Shown piece by piece: positions 36,312-44,826 of a stretch of 64,000 nt of DNA. A program made the translations under genes and the position numbers. Every line of letters starts with the position of its first letter. The first letter of the stretch is position 1. The stretch lies in NCBI GenBank assembly GCA_029262895.1, contig JAJCYM010000025.1, positions 23,310-87,309 on the forward strand. Direction: 5' to 3'. The stretch comes from Roseivirga sp. (GTDB lineage Bacteria > Bacteroidota > Bacteroidia > Cytophagales > Cyclobacteriaceae). The notes under the pieces are model-generated. The model did not search any database, was not told the DNA's origin, and saw only the letters and a list, made by a program, of their open reading frames with translations.

Positions 36312-37634
36312 CTACTCCTGATCAGCCTTTCTGTTTTTCATATAAACGTTGAGCAACAAGAACAAGACGATTAAAATGGCTGGTAGAATTGCCATGTTCT
36401 CCAACGTCTTTGAGGGCCCGGAATTTTCTATTGAACTCCCCATAATAGGTAAAATCAGGGAAGTGGCCACCATGCCTGCCCCGCCTAGAATAGACAATCC
36501 CAGAGCTCCACTTTTCGGCACATACTCAGCCACGAAACCCAACATTGTTGGCCAGAAATAACAAACCCCGATGGCAAATACAATGGCAGCTGCCAAGGTC
36601 ATAGCCGCGCCATCGGCTAGGCTAAGCCAATAAATACCCGCGGTAGCCATAACTGCAGATCCGAGCAATACACCTGCCGGATTCCAGCGATGTACCAGAG
36701 GCCCGGCAAAAAAGCGTCCCACCGCCATAATACCAGTGACAAGTACTAAAATCAAAATAGGATTCACACCATTATCCGTAAGCAAAGCATTAATCCATTG
36801 GGTAGTGCCCAATTCGGAGGTGGAAGTGAGAAACATACACAGCAGAATAAAAGGGAAAAGCAAACTCACCTTATTGACTCCCTTGGCCTCCGCTATCATA
36901 ATCGCAACTACGACAACCAAGCCTATATAGGTAGTGGTTGACGTGAAATCAATCGTAATAGAAGACATAGATGCCGCGAGAATCATAAAGAAGACCAGAG
37001 CAATGATGGTATAAGGCGCACCTACATTTTTCAGCATATCTTTGTATGAAACTCCGCTGGTCACTCGCTCTGACTCTGGGATTTTTTGTCCTAAGAATAA
37101 ATAGCCATATATAATCAAAGGGATAAAAAGAAGCCCTGCCAATATTTGCCAACTAAGTCCCATCGTATCCATTAGAAGATAGGCCAGCAAGCCTCCTATC
37201 ACAATGCCACCAGGAAACCAAACGTGAAAACGGTTAAGCATTTTCGTCTTTTGCTCAGGATAAATTGAAGCTATTAAGGGGTTGCAAGCGGCCTCTACGC
37301 TACCATTGCCAAAACCAATAAAGACATTGGCTACAAAGAGCATGGTCATGTCTTTGGCCATCAATAACACAATTATCCCTATGGCGTGCATCAGAAAGGC
37401 AGTCCAAACCACAGTCTTGGTTTTTACTATATCAACGACAAGACCGCCTGCAAACATAGCGATAGTAAAGCCCCAAAAAGCAGGACCAAATGCCCAGCCA
37501 ATTTCCTCCTTGGTCAAACCATATTCTACATCAAAAACTCCTTCAATTTTAGCTCGAATGGCAAAAGTGAGTGAGGTAACAAGAAGGGCCAGACAGCTGC
37601 CTATAAAAAGTCTGTTGCGATTGACGTTTTCCAT
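36312..37634 (-). CDS. MFS transporter, FHS/sugar-permease-like
   Basis: A 440-residue protein with about 12-14 membrane helices. The N-terminal helices (LFIGSCLALLVTSLTFAIRAKI) and the segment GFGNGSVEAACNPLIASIYPEQKTKMLNRFH resemble the fucose/glucose-galactose permease branch, where a conserved NP and a conserved LN-H follow helix 4. No signal peptide. The substrate is not decided. It is convergent with the lipoprotein gene (one base between stops) and divergent from the serine hydrolase gene across about 147 bases. An expanded helix pair between the two halves (IDFTSTTTYIGLVVVVAIMIAEA) is unusual for a 12-helix carrier. Confidence 0.85.
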   Translation of the reverse strand: MENVNRNRLFIGSCLALLVTSLTFAIRAKIEGVFDVEYGLTKEEIGWAFGPAFWGFTIAMFAGGLVVDIVKTKTVVWTAFLMHAIGIIVLLMAKDMTMLFVANVFIGFGNGSVEAACNPLIASIYPEQKTKMLNRFHVWFPGGIVIGGLLAYLLMDTMGLSWQILAGLLFIPLIIYGYLFLGQKIPESERVTSGVSYKDMLKNVGAPYTIIALVFFMILAASMSSITIDFTSTTTYIGLVVVVAIMIAEAKGVNKVSLLFPFILLCMFLTSTSELGTTQWINALLTDNGVNPILILVLVTGIMAVGRFFAGPLVHRWNPAGVLLGSAVMATAGIYWLSLADGAAMTLAAAIVFAIGVCYFWPTMLGFVAEYVPKSGALGLSILGGAGMVATSLILPIMGSSIENSGPSKTLENMAILPAILIVLFLLLNVYMKNRKADQE

Positions 37635-37781
37635 TTTGAGGTCTTAAGGTTGATTTAAAGTTTCTGAAGATATCTGTAATCTTTTAATTATTCAAAAGTA
37701 CTTGTTCCGGAAACACAATACATAGGAATTGGGCTTCAGTTGAAGTATCTTAAACGCGCAATCCATTGATGTCAACCAGCC

Positions 37782-39209
37782 ATGAAAAATCACCTGCTCT
37801 TCCTCTTATCAATCATAATATTCTCCTGTTCAGGGCCAGCAGATACTTCTCAAAAAGACCTTGAAGCGAGAATAACTCGAATTGAAAATGGATTATTGCC
37901 CTCTCTTCAAATTGAAGGAGAACCTGTTGAAACTTATAATATCAATGAAAGGCTCCAAGAGTTGGGGATTCCGGGCATAAGCATCGCCTTAGTGAGTAAT
38001 GGAGAAATAGAATGGGCACGTGCCTATGGCATGGCAGATAGCAGTCAAAACAGACCTATGACCACCCAAACCATGTTATTGGCGGGTTCAATTAGTAAAC
38101 CAGTTGCCGCACTTCGAGCACATCAATTGGTAGAAGGTGGAAAACTGAGTTTAAATGAAAATGTAAATGACTACCTCACTTCATGGAAGTTGCCGGATAA
38201 TGAATTCACTAAAAATGAAAAAGTGACCCTGAGAAGAATTCTAAATCACACCGCGGGGCTCACAGTTTGGGGTTTCCCAGGCTATGACAAGGGTGATGAG
38301 ATTCCCAGTGTTCCAGATGTGCTTGATGGAAAAGGAAATACCGGAGAAGTAAGAGTTTATAAGGAACCCGGTGAGAGTTGGCAGTACTCAGGAGGTGGAT
38401 ATACAATCATGCAGCTAATGGTCACAGATATTGAAGGAACTTCCTTTCCTGAAACTATGCAACAAAACGTATTGAACCCGTTGGGCATGGAAAAAAGCAC
38501 CTTTGAAAACCCTTTGCCACCAAAATATCACCCCCTTGCAGCAACAGGATATCGCGGCAACGGAACTGAAGTAGAAGGCAAATGGCCTGTTTACCCGGAA
38601 ATGGCTGCTGCAGGGCTCTGGACCACCCCTTCTCAATTAATTCAATACGCCATAGAGGTTCAGAAAATATACCAAACCAAAGAAGATGGTTTGCTCAAAT
38701 CTGCCACAGTACAGGAAATGCTTGTGGCTGGCATGAATGGTCATGGCCTTGGGCCAGCCATTCAGGATAATACTTTTGGCCATGGTGGTGCTGATGAAGG
38801 TTTTCGGGCACAACTCACCGCTTGGAAAGATCAACCCCACGCGGTGGTCATCATGGTAAACTCTGATAATGGCAGAATTATTCAAGAAGTAATGCGGGCC
38901 ATAGCCAATGAATATGATTTACCAGGGATTCAGGCTAACCTAAAAAAGGTAATCAGCATATCCACAGACCAGCTACAGAAATACACCGGGAAATTTCAAG
39001 TGGGTGATATGGGTGTTTTAGAAATAAAGCTGGTGGATGATCATCTAACTTTTGAGGCAGGGTTTATTCAAGAGACCATACATTTAGCAGCTGAGAGTGA
39101 AACTCAATTTTTTGATAGAAATGATGGCACACCTGTCAACTTCCAAATTCAAAATGGTCAGGTAAACAGTTTCCTCGTTCAAGGAATCACGGCCACCAGA
39201 GTGAATTAA
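37782..39209 (+). CDS. Serine hydrolase, class C beta-lactamase-like lipoprotein
   Basis: A 475-residue protein. LLFLLSIIIFSCSG is a lipoprotein signal with the cysteine at residue 16. The penicillin-binding fold (about residues 50-370) has the S103-I-S-K106 nucleophile motif (SxxK), the second motif as YSG in WQYSGGGYTIMQ, and HGG in FGHGGADEGF as third motif. A C-terminal lipocalin-like domain (about 395-475) begins KYTGKFQVGDMG. Such proteins include D-aminopeptidases, esterases and peptidoglycan-acting enzymes; a true beta-lactamase is unlikely. It is alone in its orientation between the MFS and the small membrane protein genes. Confidence 0.88.
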   Translation: MKNHLLFLLSIIIFSCSGPADTSQKDLEARITRIENGLLPSLQIEGEPVETYNINERLQELGIPGISIALVSNGEIEWARAYGMADSSQNRPMTTQTMLLAGSISKPVAALRAHQLVEGGKLSLNENVNDYLTSWKLPDNEFTKNEKVTLRRILNHTAGLTVWGFPGYDKGDEIPSVPDVLDGKGNTGEVRVYKEPGESWQYSGGGYTIMQLMVTDIEGTSFPETMQQNVLNPLGMEKSTFENPLPPKYHPLAATGYRGNGTEVEGKWPVYPEMAAAGLWTTPSQLIQYAIEVQKIYQTKEDGLLKSATVQEMLVAGMNGHGLGPAIQDNTFGHGGADEGFRAQLTAWKDQPHAVVIMVNSDNGRIIQEVMRAIANEYDLPGIQANLKKVISISTDQLQKYTGKFQVGDMGVLEIKLVDDHLTFEAGFIQETIHLAAESETQFFDRNDGTPVNFQIQNGQVNSFLVQGITATRVN

Positions 39210-39238
39210 TTTGTATTAAGTGTCCTGGGCAAAGACCA

Positions 39239-39388
39239 TCAAGTAACCGTGTCCTCCTTCAAGAAAACCAAAGCAATTACCACGAACCCAACTCCGGTAA
39301 TGGCTGGAGGTAAGCCTCCTATTTGATAGGCAAGATAAAACATTACAAGGGCCAGAAGAATAAGTATGATAGAGGCAATCTTTTTCAT
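39239..39388 (-). CDS. Small membrane protein of 49 residues
   Basis: A short frame from ATG 39388 to TGA 39239 encodes MKKIASIILILLALVMFYL, then AYQIGGLPPAITGVGFVVIAL and VFLKEDTVT. It has the look of a real small membrane protein: KK at the start, one hydrophobic helix, a PP turn, a second hydrophobic helix and a charged end. It lies alone between the serine hydrolase and the MBL-fold gene, on the opposite strand, with an AT-rich space upstream. I do not recognise a family and make no functional claim. Confidence 0.6.
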   Translation of the reverse strand: MKKIASIILILLALVMFYLAYQIGGLPPAITGVGFVVIALVFLKEDTVT

Positions 39389-39451
39389 AATTCAATTTAA
39401 TTAACTTAAGGTCTTAGAATATTGGCTAGTCAAAATTAATTCAGTTTAAAC

Positions 39452-40426
39452 ATGGAAGTGACGCATAAGGTGGACAATCACGGAAGTCAAAATTCTCATT
39501 TCAGGATGGGGCTTTTCATTCTTCTGACAATTTCCTTTTCAATACTCACCGGTTTTGATCTTCAGGCTCAGGAGAGTGGTCTACAACTAAGATATTTTGG
39601 CACAGCTGGTTGGGAAATCACTGATGGAAAGGTGACCGTCCTTGTTGATCCGTATATCTCCAGATTGAAGCTTGGTACAGGCCCTTCAACTTCAAGTGAG
39701 GACACTCGTAGAAGCTTTGCTAGAAATGATTTCTTTGAATCAGACACGGCCCTAATTGACCAATTAATTACAAAAGCGGACTTTATCCTTGTACATCATT
39801 CCCACTTCGACCATTTATCGGATGTGCCCTATATCGCTAAAAAGACTGGTGCCAAGGTGATTGGTACGGAGAGTACAATGAATGTGTTACGCGCCTATGG
39901 CATTCCGAGAGATCAATTGTATACCGTAAAGGGTGGAGAGGATTATCAGTTTGAGAACTTCTCTGTGCGCATAATTCCTTCTGTACACTCCGCATTGAAC
40001 AAAAAACACTACTTCGATTCCCGTACCATTCCAGCAGATGTGAAAGCACCGATGAAAATTTCTGAATTTGTTGAAGGTGGTTCCCTGATGTTCCTGGCAC
40101 GATTTGAAAACCATAAGGTGGCTACCATGGGTTCAATGAATTTCGTTGAGCGCGAATTGCTAGGAGTTACGGCTGATGTTCTTCTTCCTGGGGTAAACTT
40201 TTCGAGGCTCGAAATATATAAATACACGGAACGACTAATGAAGCTGACGGGCTATCCGAAAACTGTAATTCCGAGTCACTGGGATAATTTCAGAGTACCT
40301 TATGGCCTCTCTCAGGAAAAAGCTATTAACGAAAAGATCAAGCCCTTTATTCAGGAAGTGAAAGCCGCCTCACCGAGTTCCAAAGTCATAGTGCCGGTGC
40401 ATTTGAAGACAATCGTTGTCAAATAG
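39452..40426 (+). CDS. Exported MBL-fold metallo-hydrolase
   Basis: A 324-residue protein. A signal peptide follows an 18-residue polar head (MGLFILLTISFSILTGFDLQAQ starts at an in-frame ATG, 39506, which may be the true start). The metallo-beta-lactamase fold shows the metal motif HHSHFDHLSD, DPYISRLK as the strand-end aspartate region, VHSALNKKHY with a further histidine, and VIPSHWDNF near the C-terminus. It resembles the UlaG/RomA-like branch of the family. Substrate unknown. Exported MBL proteins in Bacteroidota are common. No operon partner: the small protein before it and the SDR after it are on the other strand. Confidence 0.85.
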   Translation: MEVTHKVDNHGSQNSHFRMGLFILLTISFSILTGFDLQAQESGLQLRYFGTAGWEITDGKVTVLVDPYISRLKLGTGPSTSSEDTRRSFARNDFFESDTALIDQLITKADFILVHHSHFDHLSDVPYIAKKTGAKVIGTESTMNVLRAYGIPRDQLYTVKGGEDYQFENFSVRIIPSVHSALNKKHYFDSRTIPADVKAPMKISEFVEGGSLMFLARFENHKVATMGSMNFVERELLGVTADVLLPGVNFSRLEIYKYTERLMKLTGYPKTVIPSHWDNFRVPYGLSQEKAINEKIKPFIQEVKAASPSSKVIVPVHLKTIVVK

Positions 40427-40514
40427 CTCAATGGGCTAATTTGAATGAACTAGCTAAAGTCTATGTTTTTAATTTCTCGTTTGGCTTTCCAATAGCCCCA
40501 AAGTAGCTTGGGGC

Positions 40515-41384
40515 TTAGGCTTTTTTTGACCTTGAAGCCTCTAGCATATCCCACATTTCTTGAGGTATCTTCTCCAAATGACTGAATTCACCTGCGCCCT
40601 GAAGCCATTCTCCACCATCAATTGTCATTACCTCACCATTCACATAGGCTGAATAGTCAGACATAAGATAGGCCGCTAAATTGGCCAATTCCTGATGCTC
40701 TCCCACTCTACCAACAGGCACTTGTTTGGCTGGGTCAAACTTCTTCACTAAATCACCTGGCAGCAATCTACTCCAAGCCCCTTCGGTTGGAAATGGCCCT
40801 GGAGCAATGGCGTTCAATCTTATTTTGTATTTGGCCCATTCAACAGCCAAAGAACGAGTCATCGCCAAAACTCCTGCTTTGGCACAAGCCGAAGGCACTA
40901 CATACCCAGAGCCGGTCCAGGCATAAGTGGTAGTAATATTAAGAACCGTACCTGGTTGTCCCGATGCTATCCACTTCTTACCCAATGCTAAGGTGCAGTT
41001 GGTTGTTCCTTTAAGGACAATATCAATAACCACATCAAAAGCCCTGTGAGATAAGCGTTCAGTAGGGCTTATAAAATTGCCCGCAGCATTATTTAATAGG
41101 CCATGTATCTGACCAAACTTCTCTTCGGTTTGAGCCAATACATTTTCCACTTGTTCATAGTTTCTAACATCACATTGAACAGGTAAAACTTTACCTCCGG
41201 TCTCTTCTTCAAGCTCCTTTGCGGCTTTTTCCAGTACCTCCATTCTTCGACTGGTAATTACCAAATTGGCGCCCAGTTCCAAAAAATATTTACCCATGGA
41301 GCGACCAAGACCTGTGCCTCCACCGGTGACAATTATGGTTTGTCCCTTTAGAGCTCCGTCCTTAAGCATGCCGTCTGTATTCAT
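40515..41384 (-). CDS. SDR-family 2,4-dienoyl-CoA reductase (DECR type)
   Basis: A 289-residue NADPH-dependent short-chain reductase. TGGGTGLGRSMG is the cofactor-binding turn, NNAAGNFISP the conserved NNAAGNF motif, and TGSGYVVPSACAKAGV matches the active-site segment of the mitochondrial-type 2,4-dienoyl-CoA reductase, including its serine and lysine. The C-terminal GEFSHLEKIPQEMW segment also follows that enzyme. It reduces 2,4-dienoyl-CoA intermediates so that polyunsaturated fatty acids can enter beta-oxidation. It is a lone gene on the minus strand between the MBL and OmpA genes; no other beta-oxidation gene is in the window. Confidence 0.88.
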   Translation of the reverse strand: MNTDGMLKDGALKGQTIIVTGGGTGLGRSMGKYFLELGANLVITSRRMEVLEKAAKELEEETGGKVLPVQCDVRNYEQVENVLAQTEEKFGQIHGLLNNAAGNFISPTERLSHRAFDVVIDIVLKGTTNCTLALGKKWIASGQPGTVLNITTTYAWTGSGYVVPSACAKAGVLAMTRSLAVEWAKYKIRLNAIAPGPFPTEGAWSRLLPGDLVKKFDPAKQVPVGRVGEHQELANLAAYLMSDYSAYVNGEVMTIDGGEWLQGAGEFSHLEKIPQEMWDMLEASRSKKA

Positions 41385-41509
41385 ATAAGTTTAATTCAAA
41401 TAGGAAGATAGAAAATGTTATCCATTCGGTGCATCCTGTATTATGCACCACACATAAATAAATACTGGATAATTGATCTGTAATTGAGATATTTGCGTAA
41501 AACCTGATT

Positions 41510-42463
41510 ATGTCAAGAAAACTCGCTACTCACCTCCTGATCATCACCGTTTTAGTTCTTTCCTCCTGCGTTACACAAAAGGTGTATGACGAATTACTTG
41601 TTCAAAAGTCATCTCTCGAAGGGGAAAACCTTAAACTGGGAGAAGAGCTTGAAATTGCTACAGAAAAAATTGGTCGCTTGGAGCTTCAAGTTCAAAATCT
41701 TAAGCAAGATAAGGAAGTTCTTCAAAACGACTTCAATACTGTCGATAAGGAGTTAAAAGAGTTGAAATCAGAGCACAATCGCATCAAGCAACTCTATGAC
41801 AATCTACTTACCAATAGCGGCCAGCTAAACCGAGATCTTGCACAACAGCAACAACGGCTATTAGCCATTGAGGATGATTTGAATATCGAGAAAAAGAAAA
41901 ACGAGGAGTTGGCCAAAGACCTGGCCATCCGGGAACAGCGCGTAGCAGATTTGGAAAAGATAATCGCTGATAAGGACAGGGCTGTCCAGGAATTGAAGAA
42001 GAAGGTGACAGATGCCCTTTTAAACTTTAAAGAAAGTGACCTGTCTGTTGAGGTGAAGAACGGGAAAGTCTATGTTTCCCTGGCAGAACAGTTGCTTTTC
42101 GCCTCGGCCAGCATCACTGTTGATTCCAAGGGTGTTCAAGCTTTGAAGCAGTTGGCAGGAGTGCTCAGCGGAAATCCAGATATCAATATCATGGTAGAAG
42201 GTCACACTGACGATGTACCCATTTCCCGGAAATCTCAATACATGAACGACAACTGGGATTTGAGTGTAATGAGGGCTACTTCAATCGTGAAGATACTTGT
42301 AGATAATGGTGTTGACTCACAGGCAATCACTGCGTCAGGTAAGGGGGAACATTCTCCAGTGGCAGAAAATGACACTGCTGAGAACAAGGCTAAAAACAGG
42401 AGAACAGAAATTATCTTAACGCCAAAACTGGACGAGCTTTTCCAGATTCTTGAATCCTACTAG
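41510..42463 (+). CDS. OmpA-family peptidoglycan-binding lipoprotein with coiled coil
   Basis: A 317-residue protein. The lipobox is VLSSC with the cysteine at residue 20. Residues about 24-180 are a long heptad-rich coiled coil (SSLEGENLKLGEELEIATEK and onward). The OmpA-like domain, about 190-310, contains VEGHTDDVPISRK, NWDLSVMRATSIVKILV and NRRTEIILTP, the residues that bind diaminopimelate in peptidoglycan. It therefore links an envelope membrane to the cell wall with the coiled coil as a spacer. It is followed 26 bases later by a small membrane protein gene on the same strand. Confidence 0.9.
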   Translation: MSRKLATHLLIITVLVLSSCVTQKVYDELLVQKSSLEGENLKLGEELEIATEKIGRLELQVQNLKQDKEVLQNDFNTVDKELKELKSEHNRIKQLYDNLLTNSGQLNRDLAQQQQRLLAIEDDLNIEKKKNEELAKDLAIREQRVADLEKIIADKDRAVQELKKKVTDALLNFKESDLSVEVKNGKVYVSLAEQLLFASASITVDSKGVQALKQLAGVLSGNPDINIMVEGHTDDVPISRKSQYMNDNWDLSVMRATSIVKILVDNGVDSQAITASGKGEHSPVAENDTAENKAKNRRTEIILTPKLDELFQILESY

Positions 42464-42489
42464 TTCATCTCTCAGGCCCATATTTAACC

Positions 42490-42753
42490 ATGAAAAACGA
42501 ATTCGCAGACTATACTATTGAAGAACTGGAAATCAAAAAGTCACGACACAAAAAGCGTCAATGGTTCATCATGGCCGTTTGTGGCCTGGCAATACTCGTT
42601 TTGGCAATTGCCTCAATTGTGAAAAAGAATAATCAGGTTTTTCAGTTGGTCCCATTTCTTATTCTTAGTGGAGTGGCAATGCCATACTTCATATTTACGC
42701 CAATGCTTAAAAAAATCCAGAGCGAAATAGATGCAAGAAAAAGGGTCTCCTAA
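42490..42753 (+). CDS. Small two-helix membrane protein
   Basis: An 87-residue protein with a polar N-terminus (MKNEFADYTIEELEIKKSRHKKR), two hydrophobic helices (WFIMAVCGLAILVLAIASIV and FQLVPFLILSGVAMPYFIF) and a charged C-terminus. The basic RHKKR before helix 1 suggests both ends lie in the cytoplasm. I do not recognise a named family. It follows the OmpA-like gene by 26 bases and is probably transcribed with it. A long repeat-bearing gap follows. Confidence 0.65.
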   Translation: MKNEFADYTIEELEIKKSRHKKRQWFIMAVCGLAILVLAIASIVKKNNQVFQLVPFLILSGVAMPYFIFTPMLKKIQSEIDARKRVS

Positions 42754-42802
42754 TAGAGGTTTAGTGGTCTGACTGTATCGACTCTTGAAAGGGTCAAGTC
42801 CT

Positions 42803-42830
42803 AAGTTTCAAGTTTCAAGTTTCAAGTTTC
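42803..42830. repeat. Tandem heptanucleotide repeat (AAGTTTC x4)
   Basis: Four perfect copies of AAGTTTC in a row, followed by AAAAAACAAAA. It is a simple-sequence tract that can change copy number by slippage; no gene depends on it here. Confidence 0.9.
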
Positions 42831-43207
42831 AAAAAACAAAACCTGATACTAATTTTCGAATCTTCAGATTCTTCGTTCCTGGACCAGCGCTGAGTCCTTC
42901 GCCAAAGGCTTCGGCCACCGGAGAAAGCTATTGGGCGCAGGAGTTCAGAATAAGAAACCAGCATTGTGCATTACTCTTTCTTTCGCTGAGGCACGAAGCG
43001 CCTCCAACCGCACAGTGTAAATCACAAACCAGAAGCGCAAATTCCAAAACTGCTGCTCTGGCGTTCTACCTTACCCTTTTCTATCCTGAGGCATGAAGGA
43101 TCTAATTCAACCTAAAATTAAAACCATCCAAGGTTTGGTACTGGATTATTTTGATGTGGGGCATTTTGTTGATTTTTCAGTGATACAGGTTTGCCAACCA
43201 ATTACGT

Positions 43208-43236
43208 GTTCGTCAACTTTTAAAAAGTTGGCGAAC
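43208..43236. terminator. Hairpin 20 bases beyond the DUF819 stop
   Basis: GTTCGTCAACTTTT is mirrored by AAAAGTTGGCGAAC with one G-U pair, giving a stem of 12-14 base pairs. It is 20 bases after the end of the minus-strand DUF819 gene, but lacks a T tract outside the stem, so its role as a terminator is unsure. Confidence 0.4.
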
Positions 43237-43255
43237 ATCTGTGGTCTGACACAAG

Positions 43256-44644
43256 TCATTTAGCCACCATAGACATAAGCTGAGCACAAACGATGGCACC
43301 ATAGGTGCCTAAAGCGTAACCCAGCACAGCCATCAAGGCCCCTACCGCTGTCAGAGAGGGACTAAAAGCTGCAGCAACTACAGGAGCGGAAGCAGCCCCT
43401 CCCACGTTTGCCTGACTTCCCACCGCTACAAAGAACAAGGGTGCCTTAATAATTTTGGCCACCAGAAGCAGCAACCCAACGTGGATCGCAATCCAAGTGA
43501 TACCAATAGCAAAAAGACCAAGATTGTTTACAATATCTGCGATATTCATCTGCATCCCTATAGTGGCTACAAGAATATAAATAAAGATGGTCCCCAAACG
43601 GGATGCGCCATAGCCCTCCATTTTCTTAAGTTTTGTAAAGGATACACCAAGCCCTATTGTAGTTGAGACTACGACCAACCAGAAGAACCCTGAGGTCAAG
43701 GAGGTCAAATTATACCGCTCAAGCCATTCTGATTTGGCTTGCATAAATGGGGCGATTTGATCCGACAAAAAATGTGATATAGCAACAGCCCCAAAGGTCA
43801 CCGCCAATAATGTCATAAACTCTGCCGTAGAAGGAATTTTGGCCACACTAGATTGATAAGTTGAAACTCTCTTCTCTAAGTCTGTTATGGCTGATGTATC
43901 TGATTTCAGCCATTTATCCACCTTCTTTGCATTATTGGCGCCATAGAGTAAAATGGCAAGCCAAATATTGGCGCAGATAACATCCACTACAATCATGGAA
44001 GCGAATATCTTGTCGCCCACCTCATAGATTTCCTTCATAGCTGTTTGATTGGCCCCGCCACCAATCCAACTACCCGCGACAGTAGAAAGACCTCTCCAAA
44101 TCTCGTCTGGGGTAGCACCTCCAACAATATCAGGAGACACCGCAGAAACTAACATCAAAGCAATTGGCCCGCCAATAATAATTCCCAATGTGGCTGTAAA
44201 AAACATGATCAATGCCTTTGGTCCGAGATTGATGATGCCCTTAAAATCTATGCTTAAACACAATAGGACCAAACTTGCCGGTAGCAGGTACCGGGAGGCC
44301 ATAAAATAAAGATTTGATTTCCCTTTATAGGAATCGATTACCTCCTGTGCAAAACCATTCTCTTTCAGAAACTCCTCGATCACAGAAAAAGACTCACCTG
44401 TTGGCAACACTAAACCAGATTCAGCCACAAATGCAATCAAAGAATTGTCAAACCACTCTAATGCGATAAGATTTAACGGCCAGTTTAGTAGAGCCGGAAA
44501 AAAGTAACAAGCTAAAACAGATGGAAAAAAGATGTAGAATTTCTTCCAACCTTTTTTCCCCGAAGAGGAGGTGATAAATACAAAGGCTAGCAAAGCCAAT
44601 AGCAATCCCAGCACTACGGCATCATTGGTAAAGAGAGGTTCCAT
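43256..44644 (-). CDS. DUF819 family membrane protein
   Basis: A 462-residue protein with 10 or more membrane helices. It begins LFTNDAVVLGLLLALLAFVF and contains the glycine-rich GGPIALMLVSAVSPDIVGG and SWIGGGANQTAMKEIYEVGD segments and a late GSQANVGGAASAPVVAAAF segment, all typical of DUF819 (YjcL-like) proteins. The doubled glycine-rich re-entrant motifs suggest a two-repeat transporter fold. Substrate unknown. It stands alone on the minus strand, divergent from the sodium-dependent transporter gene across about 180 bases, so the two could share a regulatory region. Confidence 0.87.
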   Translation of the reverse strand: MEPLFTNDAVVLGLLLALLAFVFITSSSGKKGWKKFYIFFPSVLACYFFPALLNWPLNLIALEWFDNSLIAFVAESGLVLPTGESFSVIEEFLKENGFAQEVIDSYKGKSNLYFMASRYLLPASLVLLCLSIDFKGIINLGPKALIMFFTATLGIIIGGPIALMLVSAVSPDIVGGATPDEIWRGLSTVAGSWIGGGANQTAMKEIYEVGDKIFASMIVVDVICANIWLAILLYGANNAKKVDKWLKSDTSAITDLEKRVSTYQSSVAKIPSTAEFMTLLAVTFGAVAISHFLSDQIAPFMQAKSEWLERYNLTSLTSGFFWLVVVSTTIGLGVSFTKLKKMEGYGASRLGTIFIYILVATIGMQMNIADIVNNLGLFAIGITWIAIHVGLLLLVAKIIKAPLFFVAVGSQANVGGAASAPVVAAAFSPSLTAVGALMAVLGYALGTYGAIVCAQLMSMVAK

Positions 44645-44826
44645 GAATTAGGGTTGGTTAATGATGGTCACAACCTATAAATCTAATACTTCTGTGCAAG
44701 AATCACAGAAAATGGTTGTGATAAGATGTATCCGATTGGCCATAAGTCGTTCCGAATCACTTTTTCTGATAAATGGGAGGTTCAGAATCAGATAATGCCA
44801 TATATTCGGGTTTCAAATAAAAATAT

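Larger units (their letters stand above)
42754..43255. repeat. 502-base gene-free gap with degenerate REP-like pieces
   Basis: This stretch holds a 7-base tandem repeat (42803-42830), pieces like the 20.3-kb REP family (CAGATTCTTCG at 42865-42875, CTGAGGCACGAAG near 42986), a CCTGAGGCATGAAGGATCT block near 43085, and a hairpin at 43208-43236. A 10-base direct repeat GTGGTCTGAC occurs at 42764-42773 and 43241-43250, bracketing nearly the whole gap. The 103-codon frame at 42785 follows the repeats and shows no protein-like features. Confidence 0.6.

Noticed and set aside
42785..43096. Open frame of 103 codons on the plus strand
   Set aside because: It begins in the AAGTTTC tandem repeat and runs through REP-like pieces; the translation has no protein-like pattern.
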